Positions 8,694-17,536 of a stretch of 64,000 bases of DNA are shown here, piece after piece. The notes under the pieces are model-generated. The model did not search any database. It was given only the letters and a program-made list of their open reading frames with translations, and was not told the DNA's origin. The first letter of the stretch is position 1; each line of letters opens with the position of its first letter. Origin of the DNA: Paucibacter sp963740455 (GTDB lineage: Bacteria; Pseudomonadota; Gammaproteobacteria; Burkholderiales; Burkholderiaceae_C); assembly GCA_963740455.1 (NCBI GenBank), contig CAVUEF010000013.1, positions 248,001 to 312,000 of the forward strand. Direction: 5' to 3'. The position numbers and the translations under genes were made by a program.

Positions 8694-10505
8694 ATGTCAA
8701 CCAGCATTCCTACATCCGTGCCCGGCGCCAAGCGCCTGGAGGCCACCGCCCCGCCCAGCTCGCTCAGCGGCCTGCTGCCTTTCCTGAAGCCTTATCGGCT
8801 GCGCATTGCCGTGGCTGTGTTGTTCCTGTTGCTGGCGGCACTCACCACCTTGGTCTTTCCGCTGGCCTTGCGCTCGCTGATCGATCAGGGCGTGGGCCAC
8901 GACGACCCCGGCGCCCGCGCGATGGCGATGCGCGGGCATTTCCTGGCCCTGTTCGCGGTGGGCGCGGCGCTGGGCGTGTTTGCGGCCGGTCGTTTTTACA
9001 TGGTCACCTGGCTGGGTGAGCGCGTCACGGCCGACTTGCGCACCGCGGTCTATTCGCATGTGGTGCGGCAAAGCCCCGAATTTTTCGAGAGCACGCAAAC
9101 CGGCGAGGTGCTGTCGCGTCTGACCACCGACACCACAGTCGTGCAGACCGTGGTCGGCTCCAGCCTCTCGATGGGTCTGCGCAACGGCGTGATGGGCATC
9201 GGCGCGATGGTGATGCTGATCGTCACCAACCCCTATGTGATGACACAGGTGCTCGGAATTCTGGTGCTGGTGGTGCTGCCGTCGCTGTATTTCGGGCGGC
9301 GCGTTCGCAAACTCAGCCGCGCCAGCCAGGACCGCGTGGCCGACTCCAGCGCCATCGCCGCCGAGGTCCTGAACGCGATACCGGTGGTGCAGAGCTACGC
9401 GCAGGAAGCGCGCGAGGCACAGCGCTTCGGCACGGCCACCGAACATGCCTTCGACACTGCGCTCAAGCGCACCAAGGTGCGATCGTTCCTGGTGGCCTTC
9501 ATCATCACCGCCACGTTTGGCGCGCTGCTTTGGGGTCTGTACCAGGGCACCCAGGCGGTGATGGCAGGCCGCATCAGCGCCGGGCATCTGGGTCAGACCG
9601 TGCTCTATGTGATTTTGCTGGTGAGCAGCGTGGCGGTGCTGTCCGAGGTCTATGGCGACGTGCTGCGCGCAGCCGGCGCCACCGAGCGCTTGATGGAGTT
9701 GCTCAATACCCAATCGCCGGTGCGCGAAGCTGAGAGCCCGCGTGCCTTGCCCCTGGTCAGCGGCGGCTCAAGCGTCGCATTCGAGCATGTCAGTTTCAAC
9801 TACCCGTCGCGCCCGCAGCAGGCCGCCTTGCAGGATTTTTCTTTGCAAGTGATGCCGGGCGAGACCGTGGCGCTGGTCGGTCCCAGCGGAGCGGGCAAGA
9901 GCACGGTGTTTCAGCTGCTGCTGCGCTTTTATGACATCGGCTCGGGCCGTCTCGCGCTGGACGGCATCTCCGTCAACGAAGCTTCCTTGAGCGAGTTGCG
10001 CCACCGGGTGGGCATCGTGCCGCAAGACAGCGTGATCTTCTCCGAGAACGCGATGGAGAACATCCGCTACGGCCGGCCCGACGCCAGCGACACCGAGGTG
10101 ATGGCAGCCGCGCAAGCCGCTTTTGCGCATGACTTCATCCTGGCCTTGCCCGAGGGCTATCAGACCTTTCTGGGCGAGCGCGGCGTGCGGCTTTCGGGCG
10201 GGCAGCGCCAGCGCATCAGCATTGCGCGCGCGATCCTGAAAAATCCGCCGCTGCTGCTGCTCGACGAAGCCACCAGCGCGCTCGACGCCGAGAGCGAACG
10301 CATGGTGCAGGCGGCGCTCGAATCGGCCATGAAGGACCGCACGACGCTGGTCATCGCGCATCGTTTGTCGACGGTACAAAAGGCCGACCGCATCGTCGTG
10401 CTCGACCACGGCCGCATCGTCGAGATCGGCACGCATGCCGAGCTGTCGGAGCAAGGCGGCTTGTACGCGCGGCTGGCGGCGCTGCAGTTCGACCTCGGCA
10501 ACTGA
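8694..10505 (+). CDS. ABC exporter, fused membrane and ATPase domains (MsbA/LmrA type)
   Basis: Half-transporter that dimerises to export lipids or drugs. 603 residues: six membrane helices in about the first 320, then the nucleotide-binding domain with Walker A GPSGAGKST, Q-loop region VPQDSVIFSENAMENIRYG, signature LSGGQRQR, Walker B LLLLDEATSALD and switch histidine IAHRLST. All catalytic motifs are intact. It is divergent from the MarR operon across a 77-nt gap holding the palindromic operator, so co-regulation is possible. The thyA gene follows after 34 nt. Substrate unknown. Confidence 0.93.
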   Translation: MSTSIPTSVPGAKRLEATAPPSSLSGLLPFLKPYRLRIAVAVLFLLLAALTTLVFPLALRSLIDQGVGHDDPGARAMAMRGHFLALFAVGAALGVFAAGRFYMVTWLGERVTADLRTAVYSHVVRQSPEFFESTQTGEVLSRLTTDTTVVQTVVGSSLSMGLRNGVMGIGAMVMLIVTNPYVMTQVLGILVLVVLPSLYFGRRVRKLSRASQDRVADSSAIAAEVLNAIPVVQSYAQEAREAQRFGTATEHAFDTALKRTKVRSFLVAFIITATFGALLWGLYQGTQAVMAGRISAGHLGQTVLYVILLVSSVAVLSEVYGDVLRAAGATERLMELLNTQSPVREAESPRALPLVSGGSSVAFEHVSFNYPSRPQQAALQDFSLQVMPGETVALVGPSGAGKSTVFQLLLRFYDIGSGRLALDGISVNEASLSELRHRVGIVPQDSVIFSENAMENIRYGRPDASDTEVMAAAQAAFAHDFILALPEGYQTFLGERGVRLSGGQRQRISIARAILKNPPLLLLDEATSALDAESERMVQAALESAMKDRTTLVIAHRLSTVQKADRIVVLDHGRIVEIGTHAELSEQGGLYARLAALQFDLGN

Positions 10506-10539
10506 CGATGGCGACCTACGCATCACTAAAATCGCCCAC

Positions 10540-11370
10540 ATGACCCGCCCGATCCGCTCCCAATTTGAAGACTTCATGCGCCATGTCTCCGAGCATGGCG
10601 TGCTCAAGACCGACCGCACCGGCACCGGCACGACCAGCGTGTTCGGTCATCAAATGCGTTTCGATCTGAACGAGGGCTTTCCTCTCGTCACGACCAAGAA
10701 GGTGCACCTCAAATCCATCGTGCTGGAGCTGCTGTGGTTCTTGCGCGGCGACAGCAATGCGCGCTGGCTGCAAGAACGCGGCGTGACGATCTGGAACGAA
10801 TGGGCCAGGCCCGACGGCGATCTCGGTCCGGTGTACGGCGTGCAATGGCGCAGCTGGCCCACACCCGACGGCGGCCACATCGACCAGATCGCCGAGGTGG
10901 TGAAGCAACTCAAGACGAATCCCGATTCGCGCCGCATCATCGTCAGCGCCTGGAACGTGGCCGACTTGTCCAAGATGGCCTTGATGCCGTGCCATGCCTT
11001 CTTCCAGTTCTATGTGGCGCCAGGTGACTCGCCCACGGCTCGGGGTCGCCTGAGCTGCCAGCTGTATCAACGCAGCGCCGACATCTTTCTGGGCGTGCCC
11101 TTCAATATCGCCAGCTACGCGCTGCTCACGCAGATGCTGGCCCAGCAGTGCGATCTGGCGCTTGGCGACTTCATCTGGACCGGCGGCGACTGCCATCTCT
11201 ACAGCAATCACCGCGAGCAGGTCGAGCTGCAGTTGTCGCGTGCGCCGCATCCGTATCCGACCCTGCAAATCAAGCGCCGCCCGGCCTCGATGTTCGACTA
11301 TGAATACGAGGATTTCGAGCTGCTCGACTACCAGCACCACCCCGCCATCAAGGCGCCGGTGGCGGTTTGA
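10540..11370 (+). CDS. thyA: Thymidylate synthase
   Basis: Makes dTMP from dUMP using methylene-tetrahydrofolate, giving dihydrofolate. 276 residues, close to the bacterial norm. Visible are the dUMP-binding N-terminal segment (KTDRTGTGTTSVFGHQMRF), the catalytic cysteine at about residue 151 in MPCHAFFQF, and the folate and nucleotide binding stretch RSADIFLGVPFNIASYALLT. Start chosen at the ATG giving MTRPIRSQFEDF; the open frame upstream overlaps the ABC gene. The folA gene begins 2 nt after the stop, so the enzyme and the reductase that recycles its product are co-transcribed. Confidence 0.97.
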   Translation: MTRPIRSQFEDFMRHVSEHGVLKTDRTGTGTTSVFGHQMRFDLNEGFPLVTTKKVHLKSIVLELLWFLRGDSNARWLQERGVTIWNEWARPDGDLGPVYGVQWRSWPTPDGGHIDQIAEVVKQLKTNPDSRRIIVSAWNVADLSKMALMPCHAFFQFYVAPGDSPTARGRLSCQLYQRSADIFLGVPFNIASYALLTQMLAQQCDLALGDFIWTGGDCHLYSNHREQVELQLSRAPHPYPTLQIKRRPASMFDYEYEDFELLDYQHHPAIKAPVAV

Positions 11371-11372
11371 CA

Positions 11373-11876
11373 ATGATCGTCACCCTGCTCGCCGGCGTGG
11401 CCCGGGATGGCGCGATCGGACGCGACAACCAGTTGCTGTGGCGACTGCCCGAAGACATCGCGCACTTCAAGGCGCTGACGCTGGGACACACGGTCATCAT
11501 GGGCAGCAAGACCTGGCACTCGATACCGGCCAGGTTCAGGCCGCTGCCGCAACGCCGCAACATCGTGCTGTCGCGTCAGGCCGGCCTGAAGCTGGACGGC
11601 GCCGAGGTTTTTGCGTCGCTCGACGACGCGCTGGCGGCTTGCGCAGGTGAGTCTGAAGTGTTCGTCATCGGCGGCGCTGAAATCTATGGCCTCGCCCTGA
11701 CCCGCGCCGACCGGCTTGAACTGACCGAGATCGACGCCAACTTCGTGGCCGACCGATTCTTTCCAGAATGGCCGCGCGCGGCCTTTGTCGAAGTCTCGCG
11801 CGAGACCCACCACAGCCCGGCCGAGCAAGGTCACGGCTGGGATTTTCATTTCGTTCGCTATGAGCGCCGCAAGTAG
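11373..11876 (+). CDS. folA: Dihydrofolate reductase
   Basis: Reduces dihydrofolate to tetrahydrofolate with NADPH, completing the thymidylate cycle begun by ThyA. 167 residues. Conserved elements: VARDGAIGRDNQLLWRLPED (substrate and Met20 loop region), GHTVIMGSKTW (NADPH phosphate site), and FVIGGAEIYGLAL near the C-terminal half. The ATG at 11373 gives MIVTLLAGV, the usual N-terminus. A TTG two codons earlier would overlap the thyA stop and is less likely. Confidence 0.96.
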   Translation: MIVTLLAGVARDGAIGRDNQLLWRLPEDIAHFKALTLGHTVIMGSKTWHSIPARFRPLPQRRNIVLSRQAGLKLDGAEVFASLDDALAACAGESEVFVIGGAEIYGLALTRADRLELTEIDANFVADRFFPEWPRAAFVEVSRETHHSPAEQGHGWDFHFVRYERRK

Positions 11877-11899
11877 GCAAGCAGTCAAGGAACACCACC

Positions 11900-12478
11900 A
11901 TGTCAGAACATGATTTTCACGTTCACGGCCCGCATGAGCATGAGCTCGAGCATGCGGCCCAGCACGAACCCAAAGGCTTGGCCGGCCAACTGGCCGTGCT
12001 GACTGCGATCCTGGCCACCGTCGGTGCGATTTTTTCTTACATGGGAGGCGCCACGCAGGCCAATGCCGGACTGCTCAAGAACGACGCCGCCATCAGGAAG
12101 ACCGAGGCATCGAACCAGTGGAATTACTACCAGGCCAAGAGCGGCAAGCAAAACCTGGCCGAGCTTGCGACCGCATTGGTGACGAGCGACGAAAAGAGGG
12201 CCAGGTACGCGGAAGAAATCGAACGCTACAAGAAGGAAAAGGCCGAGATCAAGCTCGCCGCCGAAAAGCTCGAAGCCGAGTCCAAGGAGTTTGATGCCTT
12301 GAGCGCGGCGCAGATGCACCAGCACCATCGCTGGGCGCAAGCCACCACCGCCTTGCAGATCTCGATCGCGCTGGCCGCCATCGCCTTGCTGACCAAGCTG
12401 CGCTGGATGGAATGGGCCACGCTGATCCTGGGCGGCGTCGGTGTCGTGGTCGGTGCGCTCGCGGCCATGCACATTTAG
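11900..12478 (+). CDS. DUF4337 family membrane protein
   Basis: Protein of unknown function, 192 residues. A histidine-rich N-terminus (HVHGPHEHELEH) is followed by a membrane helix (QLAVLTAILATVGAIFSYMG), a charged coiled-coil region (about 85-135) and two C-terminal helices (TTALQISIALAAIALL and the last 25 residues). This architecture matches the DUF4337 family. The gene sits between folA and the exonuclease III gene; no functional link to either is evident. Confidence 0.8.
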   Translation: MSEHDFHVHGPHEHELEHAAQHEPKGLAGQLAVLTAILATVGAIFSYMGGATQANAGLLKNDAAIRKTEASNQWNYYQAKSGKQNLAELATALVTSDEKRARYAEEIERYKKEKAEIKLAAEKLEAESKEFDALSAAQMHQHHRWAQATTALQISIALAAIALLTKLRWMEWATLILGGVGVVVGALAAMHI

Positions 12479-12489
12479 GTCGGACCTCA

Positions 12490-13254
12490 ATGCAACTTGC
12501 CACCTGGAATGTCAATTCACTCAATGTGCGCCTGCCGCAGGTGCTGGAATGGTTGAGCGCGCATCCGGTCGATGTGCTGGTGCTGCAAGAGACCAAGCTC
12601 ACCGACGACAAATTCCCTACGCTTGAGATCGGGCAAGCCGGTTACCAGGTGCAATGGTTCGGACAGAAGACCTATAACGGCGTGGCACTGCTGAGTCGCG
12701 CAGCAGCGACCGATGTCGTGAAAAACCTCCCCGGCTTCATTGATGCGCAGGCGCGCGTGATTGCAGGCACGGTCGCTGGCGTGCGTTGCATCGGCGCCTA
12801 CTTCCCCAACGGCGAGGCCCCTGGCAGCGACAAGTTCCAGTACAAGCTGCGCTGGCTGGAAGCCTTGCGCGACTGGGTTCGCGCTGAGCTCGTCCGTCAC
12901 CCCAAGCTGGTCTTGATGGGCGACTTCAACATCGCACCCGAAGACCGTGACGTTTACGACCCCGTCGCCTGGGCCGGGCAGATCCTCTGCACGCCGGACG
13001 AGCGCGCTCATTTTCAACAGTTGCTGGGCGCGGGACTGACCGACGCGTTTCGACTGTTCGAGCAGCCGCCCAAGAGCTGGAGCTGGTGGGATTACCGCAA
13101 TCTGGCCTTTCGCAAGAACCAGGGGCTGCGCATCGACCACATCCTCGTCAGCGAGGCCCTGCGTGGCACTGTGCAGGCCTGCATGATCGACAAGCTGCCT
13201 CGCAAGAACGAACGCCCCAGCGACCATGCACCGGTGATCGTGACGCTGGGCTGA
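12490..13254 (+). CDS. xthA: Exodeoxyribonuclease III
   Basis: AP endonuclease and 3'-5' exonuclease of base excision repair. 254 residues, typical length. Conserved blocks of the family are all visible: MQLATWNVNSLNVRLPQVL, VLVLQETKLTD (metal-binding Glu), GDFNIAPEDRDVYDP (catalytic Asp and Asn), and the C-terminal RIDHILVSE and PSDHAPVIVTL (catalytic His). The start at 12490 matches the family N-terminus. It lies 11 nt after the DUF4337 gene. Confidence 0.96.
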   Translation: MQLATWNVNSLNVRLPQVLEWLSAHPVDVLVLQETKLTDDKFPTLEIGQAGYQVQWFGQKTYNGVALLSRAAATDVVKNLPGFIDAQARVIAGTVAGVRCIGAYFPNGEAPGSDKFQYKLRWLEALRDWVRAELVRHPKLVLMGDFNIAPEDRDVYDPVAWAGQILCTPDERAHFQQLLGAGLTDAFRLFEQPPKSWSWWDYRNLAFRKNQGLRIDHILVSEALRGTVQACMIDKLPRKNERPSDHAPVIVTLG

Positions 13255-13311
13255 CAGCGCCGCTGGAGCCAGCCTGAGACCTTGGCCACTGGGTTGTTCA
13301 ATCCAGGCCTC

Positions 13312-13332
13312 AAGTGTCGGAAATCTTTACAC
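13312..13332 (+). promoter_or_regulatory. Shared upstream element of the PEP-CTERM genes, copy 1
   Basis: AAGTGTCG, 5 nt, CTTTACAC. The same 8+8 bases with the same 5-nt gap recur at 30212-30232 upstream of the other PEP-CTERM gene in the window. GTGT and ACAC form an imperfect inverted repeat. It lies about 108 nt upstream of the -24 element, a usual distance for a sigma-54 activator site. Proposed binding site of an enhancer-binding regulator. Confidence 0.6.
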
Positions 13333-13418
13333 CATGGCTTTCGCCTGAACAGGCATCAGCTGCCCGCAGTCATGCAAGCCGTTGATTCCTATAGGCTTTG
13401 CCATCAAGCCAAGATAAG

Positions 13419-13435
13419 TGGCTCAAAAAATGCTT
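13419..13435 (+). promoter_or_regulatory. Sigma-54-type (-24/-12) promoter of PEP-CTERM gene 1
   Basis: TGGCTCAAAAAATGCTT carries GG at 13420-13421 and GC at 13432-13433 with exactly 10 nt between them. It resembles TGGCAC-N5-TTGCW and the promoter at 30296. It lies 78 nt upstream of the start codon. No comparably good sigma-70 boxes were seen in the 13255-13512 gap. Confidence 0.6.
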
Positions 13436-13512
13436 AACCGTACTCTTGTTGAGGTCAGTCGCCTCTTCTTGGCGTATCTTGCAAATGAGCAATATCTACA
13501 GGAGGTTTCAGA

Positions 13513-14358
13513 ATGAAGAAGATTTCAGTGCTTCGCGCCATGGGCGTTGCAGCAATCACCATGGTCGCTGCGGTAGCGCAGGCCGATGTGATTTTTTCAA
13601 ATCTCCCGGCAGTGCTGCCGGGGAATCTGGCCAGCATTGGTTATCAGGCTACTCAGACGTCGGAGTTGGGCGACCACGTTCAGTTCGCAGGCGGCGCACG
13701 GAACCTGAAATCGGCGACCGTGACCATGAGTAATTGGGCTCTTGCACCAACCGGTTCAAGTGCTGCAGGCTTCGATCACTCGCTCACGTTCAATATTTAC
13801 AACTACACCGGCAACGCGTTGGCGAACTCACTGATAGCCAGCAAGACCATCACCACGCTGATCCCGTGGCGCCCTGAAGCTGACACAGTGAACTGCGGCG
13901 CTGGCAGCACCAAATGGTACTCGGTCCAGGACAACCATTGCTACAACGGTTTGGCCTTCAACGTCACATTCGACTTTTCGGGCATGGGTGTGCTGCTGCC
14001 TGACGACATCGTGTTCGGCTTGGCTTACAACACGAGTTCTTACGGAGCGAATCCGCTCGGGATAGGTGGGCCCTACGATTCACTGAATTTCGCTCTCTCT
14101 GGTTATCCGGGTGATCCCGGGAGCGCGGTTCCTTCCGTAGGCACGGATGTCGATCCGAATAGCCTCTTCTGGAACACTGCGACCGCCGGCTGGTTGACCA
14201 ACCCTGCCAACGTGAACAAGTTCGCGGCGGACACCGGGTGGGCAGGATCGGGCACGCCTTCAGTCGCCTTCGAAGCGGTGCCCGAGCCCGCCTCCCTGGC
14301 CCTTGCAGGCATTGCGCTGGTCGGTTTGTTCGCATCGCGTCGCCGCAAGTCGGCTTGA
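13513..14358 (+). CDS. PEP-CTERM sorting domain protein
   Basis: Exported protein expected to be processed by exosortase at its C-terminus and delivered to the cell surface or exopolysaccharide. 281 residues: signal peptide (to about VAQADV), a low-charge Ser/Thr/Asn-rich body with no recognised enzyme domain, and the C-terminal tripartite signal VPEPASLALAGIALVGLFAS followed by RRRK. A strong ribosome site (AGGAGG) lies just upstream. Exosortase (EpsH) is not in this window. Expression is probably sigma-54 dependent. The precise function is unknown. Confidence 0.88.
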   Translation: MKKISVLRAMGVAAITMVAAVAQADVIFSNLPAVLPGNLASIGYQATQTSELGDHVQFAGGARNLKSATVTMSNWALAPTGSSAAGFDHSLTFNIYNYTGNALANSLIASKTITTLIPWRPEADTVNCGAGSTKWYSVQDNHCYNGLAFNVTFDFSGMGVLLPDDIVFGLAYNTSSYGANPLGIGGPYDSLNFALSGYPGDPGSAVPSVGTDVDPNSLFWNTATAGWLTNPANVNKFAADTGWAGSGTPSVAFEAVPEPASLALAGIALVGLFASRRRKSA

Positions 14359-14383
14359 TCCAGCCATTTCTTGACCGCACTTT

Positions 14384-14408
14384 CGGCCTCGCTTCGGCGA
14401 GGCCGTTT
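14384..14408 (+). terminator. Rho-independent-type terminator after PEP-CTERM gene 1
   Basis: CGGCCTCGC, a TTCG tetraloop, GCGAGGCCG: a perfect 9-bp stem, 26 nt after the stop codon, followed by TTTCAATTGTT. Strong hairpin, short T tract. Confidence 0.75.
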
Positions 14409-14502
14409 CAATTGTTCGCGGCGCTCTGGTGTACCGACCGTCAGCGAGGCGGAATTACTTCAGAATCACGCTTTGTCTCTGCTCGAACCCAAAGGCCACC
14501 GA

Positions 14503-14922
14503 ATGAAATACCTGCACACCATGGTGCGCGTCACCGATCTGGACGCTTCACTGCGCTTCTACCGCGACGCGCTGGGCCTTGAAGTCGTCCGGCAGCGCGA
14601 ATACCCGCAGGGCAAGTTCACGCTGGCCTACCTGGCCGCACCGGGCGACCACGACGCGCAGGTCGAGCTGACCTACAACTGGGAGCCCGAGGAATACGGC
14701 GGTGGACGCAATTTCGGCCACATCGCATTTGCGGTGGACGACATCTACGCCAGTTGCAAGCGATTGCAGGAACACGGCGTGCTGATCAACCGCCCGCCGC
14801 GCGACGGCCGCATGGCTTTCGTGCGCTCGCCCGACCATATCTCGATCGAGTTGCTGCAGGCGGGTGAGGCACTGGCGCCCGCCGAGCCCTGGCTGTCGAT
14901 GCCCAACACGGGCAGCTGGTAA
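14503..14922 (+). CDS. gloA: Lactoylglutathione lyase (glyoxalase I)
   Basis: Converts the hemithioacetal of methylglyoxal and glutathione to S-lactoylglutathione. 139 residues, the size of bacterial Ni-type GloA. The four metal ligands are present: His5, Glu55 (in VELTYN), His73 (FGHIAFAV) and Glu116 (ISIELL). The ATG at 14503 is chosen because it puts the first ligand at position 5, as in the Escherichia coli enzyme; the frame is open 44 codons further upstream. Confidence 0.95.
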   Translation: MKYLHTMVRVTDLDASLRFYRDALGLEVVRQREYPQGKFTLAYLAAPGDHDAQVELTYNWEPEEYGGGRNFGHIAFAVDDIYASCKRLQEHGVLINRPPRDGRMAFVRSPDHISIELLQAGEALAPAEPWLSMPNTGSW

Positions 14923-14925
14923 GCG

Positions 14926-15555
14926 TCAAGCGGCGCGCAACGCGCGCGCCTCAGCCGCCAGGCGCGTGATGCGCGCCCAGTCCTTGGCCGCCACGGCGTC
15001 CGCTGGGGTCAGCCAGGAACCGCCGCAGACTCTCACATTGGGCAGGGCCAGGAACTGCGGCGCGCTCTCCAGCGTGATGCCGCCGGTGGGGCAAAACACC
15101 ACGTCGGTGAACGGGCCGGCGAGCGCCTTCAGCATCGGGATGCCGCCGGCCGCCATGGCCGGGAAGAATTTCAGAAAGAAGTAGCCGTCGGCATTCGCCT
15201 GCATCACCTCGCTGCTGGTGGCCACACCGGGCAGCAGCGGCAAACCCATCTGCCGGCAGGCCTGGCCAATGTCGCTGGTGTAGCCAGGACTCACGGCAAA
15301 CCGGCAGCCGGCATCTCTGGCGGCCTGTGCATCAGCCACGCTGCGCACGGTGCCGGCGCCGACGATTGCCGACGGAACCGCCTTCGCGATGGCTTCCATG
15401 CATTGCAGGGCAACCGGTGTGCGCAGGGTGATTTCAAGCACTTTCACGCCGCCGTCGACCAGCGCTTGCGCCATCGGCACGGCATCAAGCAGATCGTGAA
15501 TCACGATGACCGGAATCACCGGGCCGTGTTCGGCCAAATCCAGGGTGTTCATCAT
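14926..15555 (-). CDS. eda: KHG/KDPG aldolase
   Basis: Cleaves 2-keto-3-deoxy-6-phosphogluconate to pyruvate and glyceraldehyde-3-phosphate, the second step of the Entner-Doudoroff pathway. About 209 residues from the ATG at 15555, which has AAGGAA at good spacing; a second ATG directly follows. The frame is open upstream into edd. Key features: Glu in LEITLRTP, GAGTV, the Schiff-base lysine in FFLKFFPA, and FCPTGGI for phosphate binding. It lies 28 nt downstream of edd and is surely co-transcribed with it. Confidence 0.96.
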   Translation of the reverse strand: MMNTLDLAEHGPVIPVIVIHDLLDAVPMAQALVDGGVKVLEITLRTPVALQCMEAIAKAVPSAIVGAGTVRSVADAQAARDAGCRFAVSPGYTSDIGQACRQMGLPLLPGVATSSEVMQANADGYFFLKFFPAMAAGGIPMLKALAGPFTDVVFCPTGGITLESAPQFLALPNVRVCGGSWLTPADAVAAKDWARITRLAAEARALRAA

Positions 15556-15583
15556 CTCGTTCCTTGGTGTCTGCGCGCCCTGC

Positions 15584-17398
15584 TCAAAGCCAGGTGACGG
15601 CGCCCTCTTCGGCACTCAGCACATTGCGGCGCATGCCGCCAAACAGTTCACGGCCAAGGCCGTGCGCATTGTCTTCAGCGGCTTCTGCGCTGAGCTGGGC
15701 CACCTCGCGCTGCGCCCACTCGCCTTCGTCCACCAAGGCTTGCAAGGTGCCGGCAATGGCATCGAGCCGGATCACATCGCCGCTGCGCAGCTTGGCCAGC
15801 GCCCCTCCGGCCAAGGCCTCGGGACTGACATGGATGGCCGCCGGCACCTTGCCCGAAGCGCCGCTCATGCGGCCGTCCGTGACCAGGGCGACCTTGAAGC
15901 CCTTGCCCTGCAAGACGGCCAGAAACGGCGTCAATTTGTGGAGCTCGGGCATGCCGTTGGCGCGCGGACCCTGAAAGCGCACCACGGCCACGAAGTCGCG
16001 CTCCAACGCACCGGCATTGAAGGCCGCGTGCAATTGCTCCTGCGAGTCGAACACGATGGCCGGCGCCTCGATCACGTGGCGGTCGTCGGGGACGGCCGAC
16101 ACCTTGATCACCGCGCGTCCCAGATTGCCGGTCAGCAAGGTCAAACCGCCGCTCGGGCTGAACGGCGCTGCTACGCCACGCACGACACTTTCGTCAAGAC
16201 TTGCCGGTGGCAGATCGCGCCACTTCAGTTGCCGCCCCTCGCTGTACGGTGCTTTGCCATAGGCTGGCAAGCCGCCGGAGTCCACCGTCATGACATCGCC
16301 ATGCAGATAGCCGGCGCTCAGCAGCTCGCGCAGCACCCAGCCCGGCCCGCCCGCTGCCTGGAACTGGTTCACGTCCGCGCTGCCATTGGGATAGACACGC
16401 GTCAGCAGCGGCGTGGCCTTGGACAGCTCGGAGAAATCGGTCCAGTCGATCATGATGCCCGCCGCCCGCGCCACCGCCACCCAGTGGATCAAGTGGTTGG
16501 TCGAGCCCCCTGTGGCCAGCAGCGCCACCATCGCATTGACGATCACGCGCTCATCGACCAGTTGGCCAATGGGCGTGAAGCGCCGCGCCCGGGTGATGCT
16601 CAGCGCGGTGCGCACCGCCTCGCGCGTGAGCAGTTCGCGCAGATCGTCGTGCGGGTGCACGAAAGCCGCGCCCGGTACGTGCAAGCCCATTGCTTCGAGC
16701 AGCATCTGGTTGCTGTTGGCCGTGCCATAGAAGGTGCAGGTGCCCGGGCCATGGTAGGCGGCTGATTCGGACTGCAACAGCGCATCGCGCCCGACCCGCC
16801 CTTGCGCGAACTGCTCACGCACCTCGGACTTGGCGCTGTTGCTGATGCCGCTGCTCATTGGCCCGGCAGGCACGAACACGCAGGGCAGATGGCCGAAGTG
16901 CAAAGCGCCAATCAAGAGGCCCGGCACGATCTTGTCGCACACGCCCAACAGCAAGGCGGCGTCGAACACATCATGGCTGAGCGCGACCGCCGTGCCCATC
17001 GCGATCACGTCGCGCGAGAACAGGCTCAGCTCCATGCCCGGCAAGCCTTGCGTGACCCCGTCGCACATGGCGGGTACGCCGCCGGCCACCTGCATGGTGG
17101 CGCCTTGTCGATGGGCTTCGTCTCGAATCAGCGCCGGGTAGGCTTCGTACGGTTGGTGCGCCGACAAAACATCGTTGTAAGCCGTGACTACGCCGATATG
17201 CGGGGCGCGCTCGGCGACGATGCGCAGTTTGTCGTCCGCGGGCAAAGCCGCTATCGCATGGGCAACGTTGGCACATCCCAGGCGGTCGCTGCCGCGCGGG
17301 CGCTGCGCGGCCACCGCAACGCGTTGCAGGTAGGCGTTGCGGGTCGGCGCACTGCGTTCGCGGATGCGCTGGGTGACTGCCAACAGGGTTTGCTTCAT
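15584..17398 (-). CDS. edd: Phosphogluconate dehydratase
   Basis: Dehydrates 6-phosphogluconate to KDPG, the first committed step of the Entner-Doudoroff pathway; an iron-sulfur enzyme of the IlvD/Edd family. 604 residues, near the Escherichia coli length. Cluster-associated cysteines appear in VPAMCDGVTQG, LLGVCDKIVPG and GTCTFYGTANSNQ; VTDGRMSGASG is the family signature near the C-terminus. The start (MKQTLLAVTQRI) is chosen over an open upstream extension. A promoter with a palindrome in its spacer lies just upstream. Confidence 0.97.
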   Translation of the reverse strand: MKQTLLAVTQRIRERSAPTRNAYLQRVAVAAQRPRGSDRLGCANVAHAIAALPADDKLRIVAERAPHIGVVTAYNDVLSAHQPYEAYPALIRDEAHRQGATMQVAGGVPAMCDGVTQGLPGMELSLFSRDVIAMGTAVALSHDVFDAALLLGVCDKIVPGLLIGALHFGHLPCVFVPAGPMSSGISNSAKSEVREQFAQGRVGRDALLQSESAAYHGPGTCTFYGTANSNQMLLEAMGLHVPGAAFVHPHDDLRELLTREAVRTALSITRARRFTPIGQLVDERVIVNAMVALLATGGSTNHLIHWVAVARAAGIMIDWTDFSELSKATPLLTRVYPNGSADVNQFQAAGGPGWVLRELLSAGYLHGDVMTVDSGGLPAYGKAPYSEGRQLKWRDLPPASLDESVVRGVAAPFSPSGGLTLLTGNLGRAVIKVSAVPDDRHVIEAPAIVFDSQEQLHAAFNAGALERDFVAVVRFQGPRANGMPELHKLTPFLAVLQGKGFKVALVTDGRMSGASGKVPAAIHVSPEALAGGALAKLRSGDVIRLDAIAGTLQALVDEGEWAQREVAQLSAEAAEDNAHGLGRELFGGMRRNVLSAEEGAVTWL

Positions 17399-17440
17399 GA
17401 CGCGCCGCCCGAGAGACGGATGTTTGTAACCAGTGGCATG

Positions 17441-17470
17441 ATTATCACGTAACCAAGTTACAAGCGTCAA
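17441..17470 (-). promoter_or_regulatory. edd-eda promoter with inverted-repeat operator
   Basis: On the minus strand TTGACG (17465-17470) and GATAAT (17441-17446) are 18 nt apart. The repeat GTAAC-CAA-GTTAC (17449-17461) fills the spacer. A third half-site, TTGTAAC, lies at 17424-17430. The minus-strand reading TGTAACTTGGTTACG resembles the reported HexR site TGTAATT-AAATTACA. A repressor sensing a sugar-phosphate such as KDPG is plausible. Confidence 0.6.
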
Positions 17471-17536
17471 ATTCATGGGATGTTTGACACACATGGGCAT
17501 ACTTGCGGGCCGGACCTGCGGCTATGCTGGAGCCCG

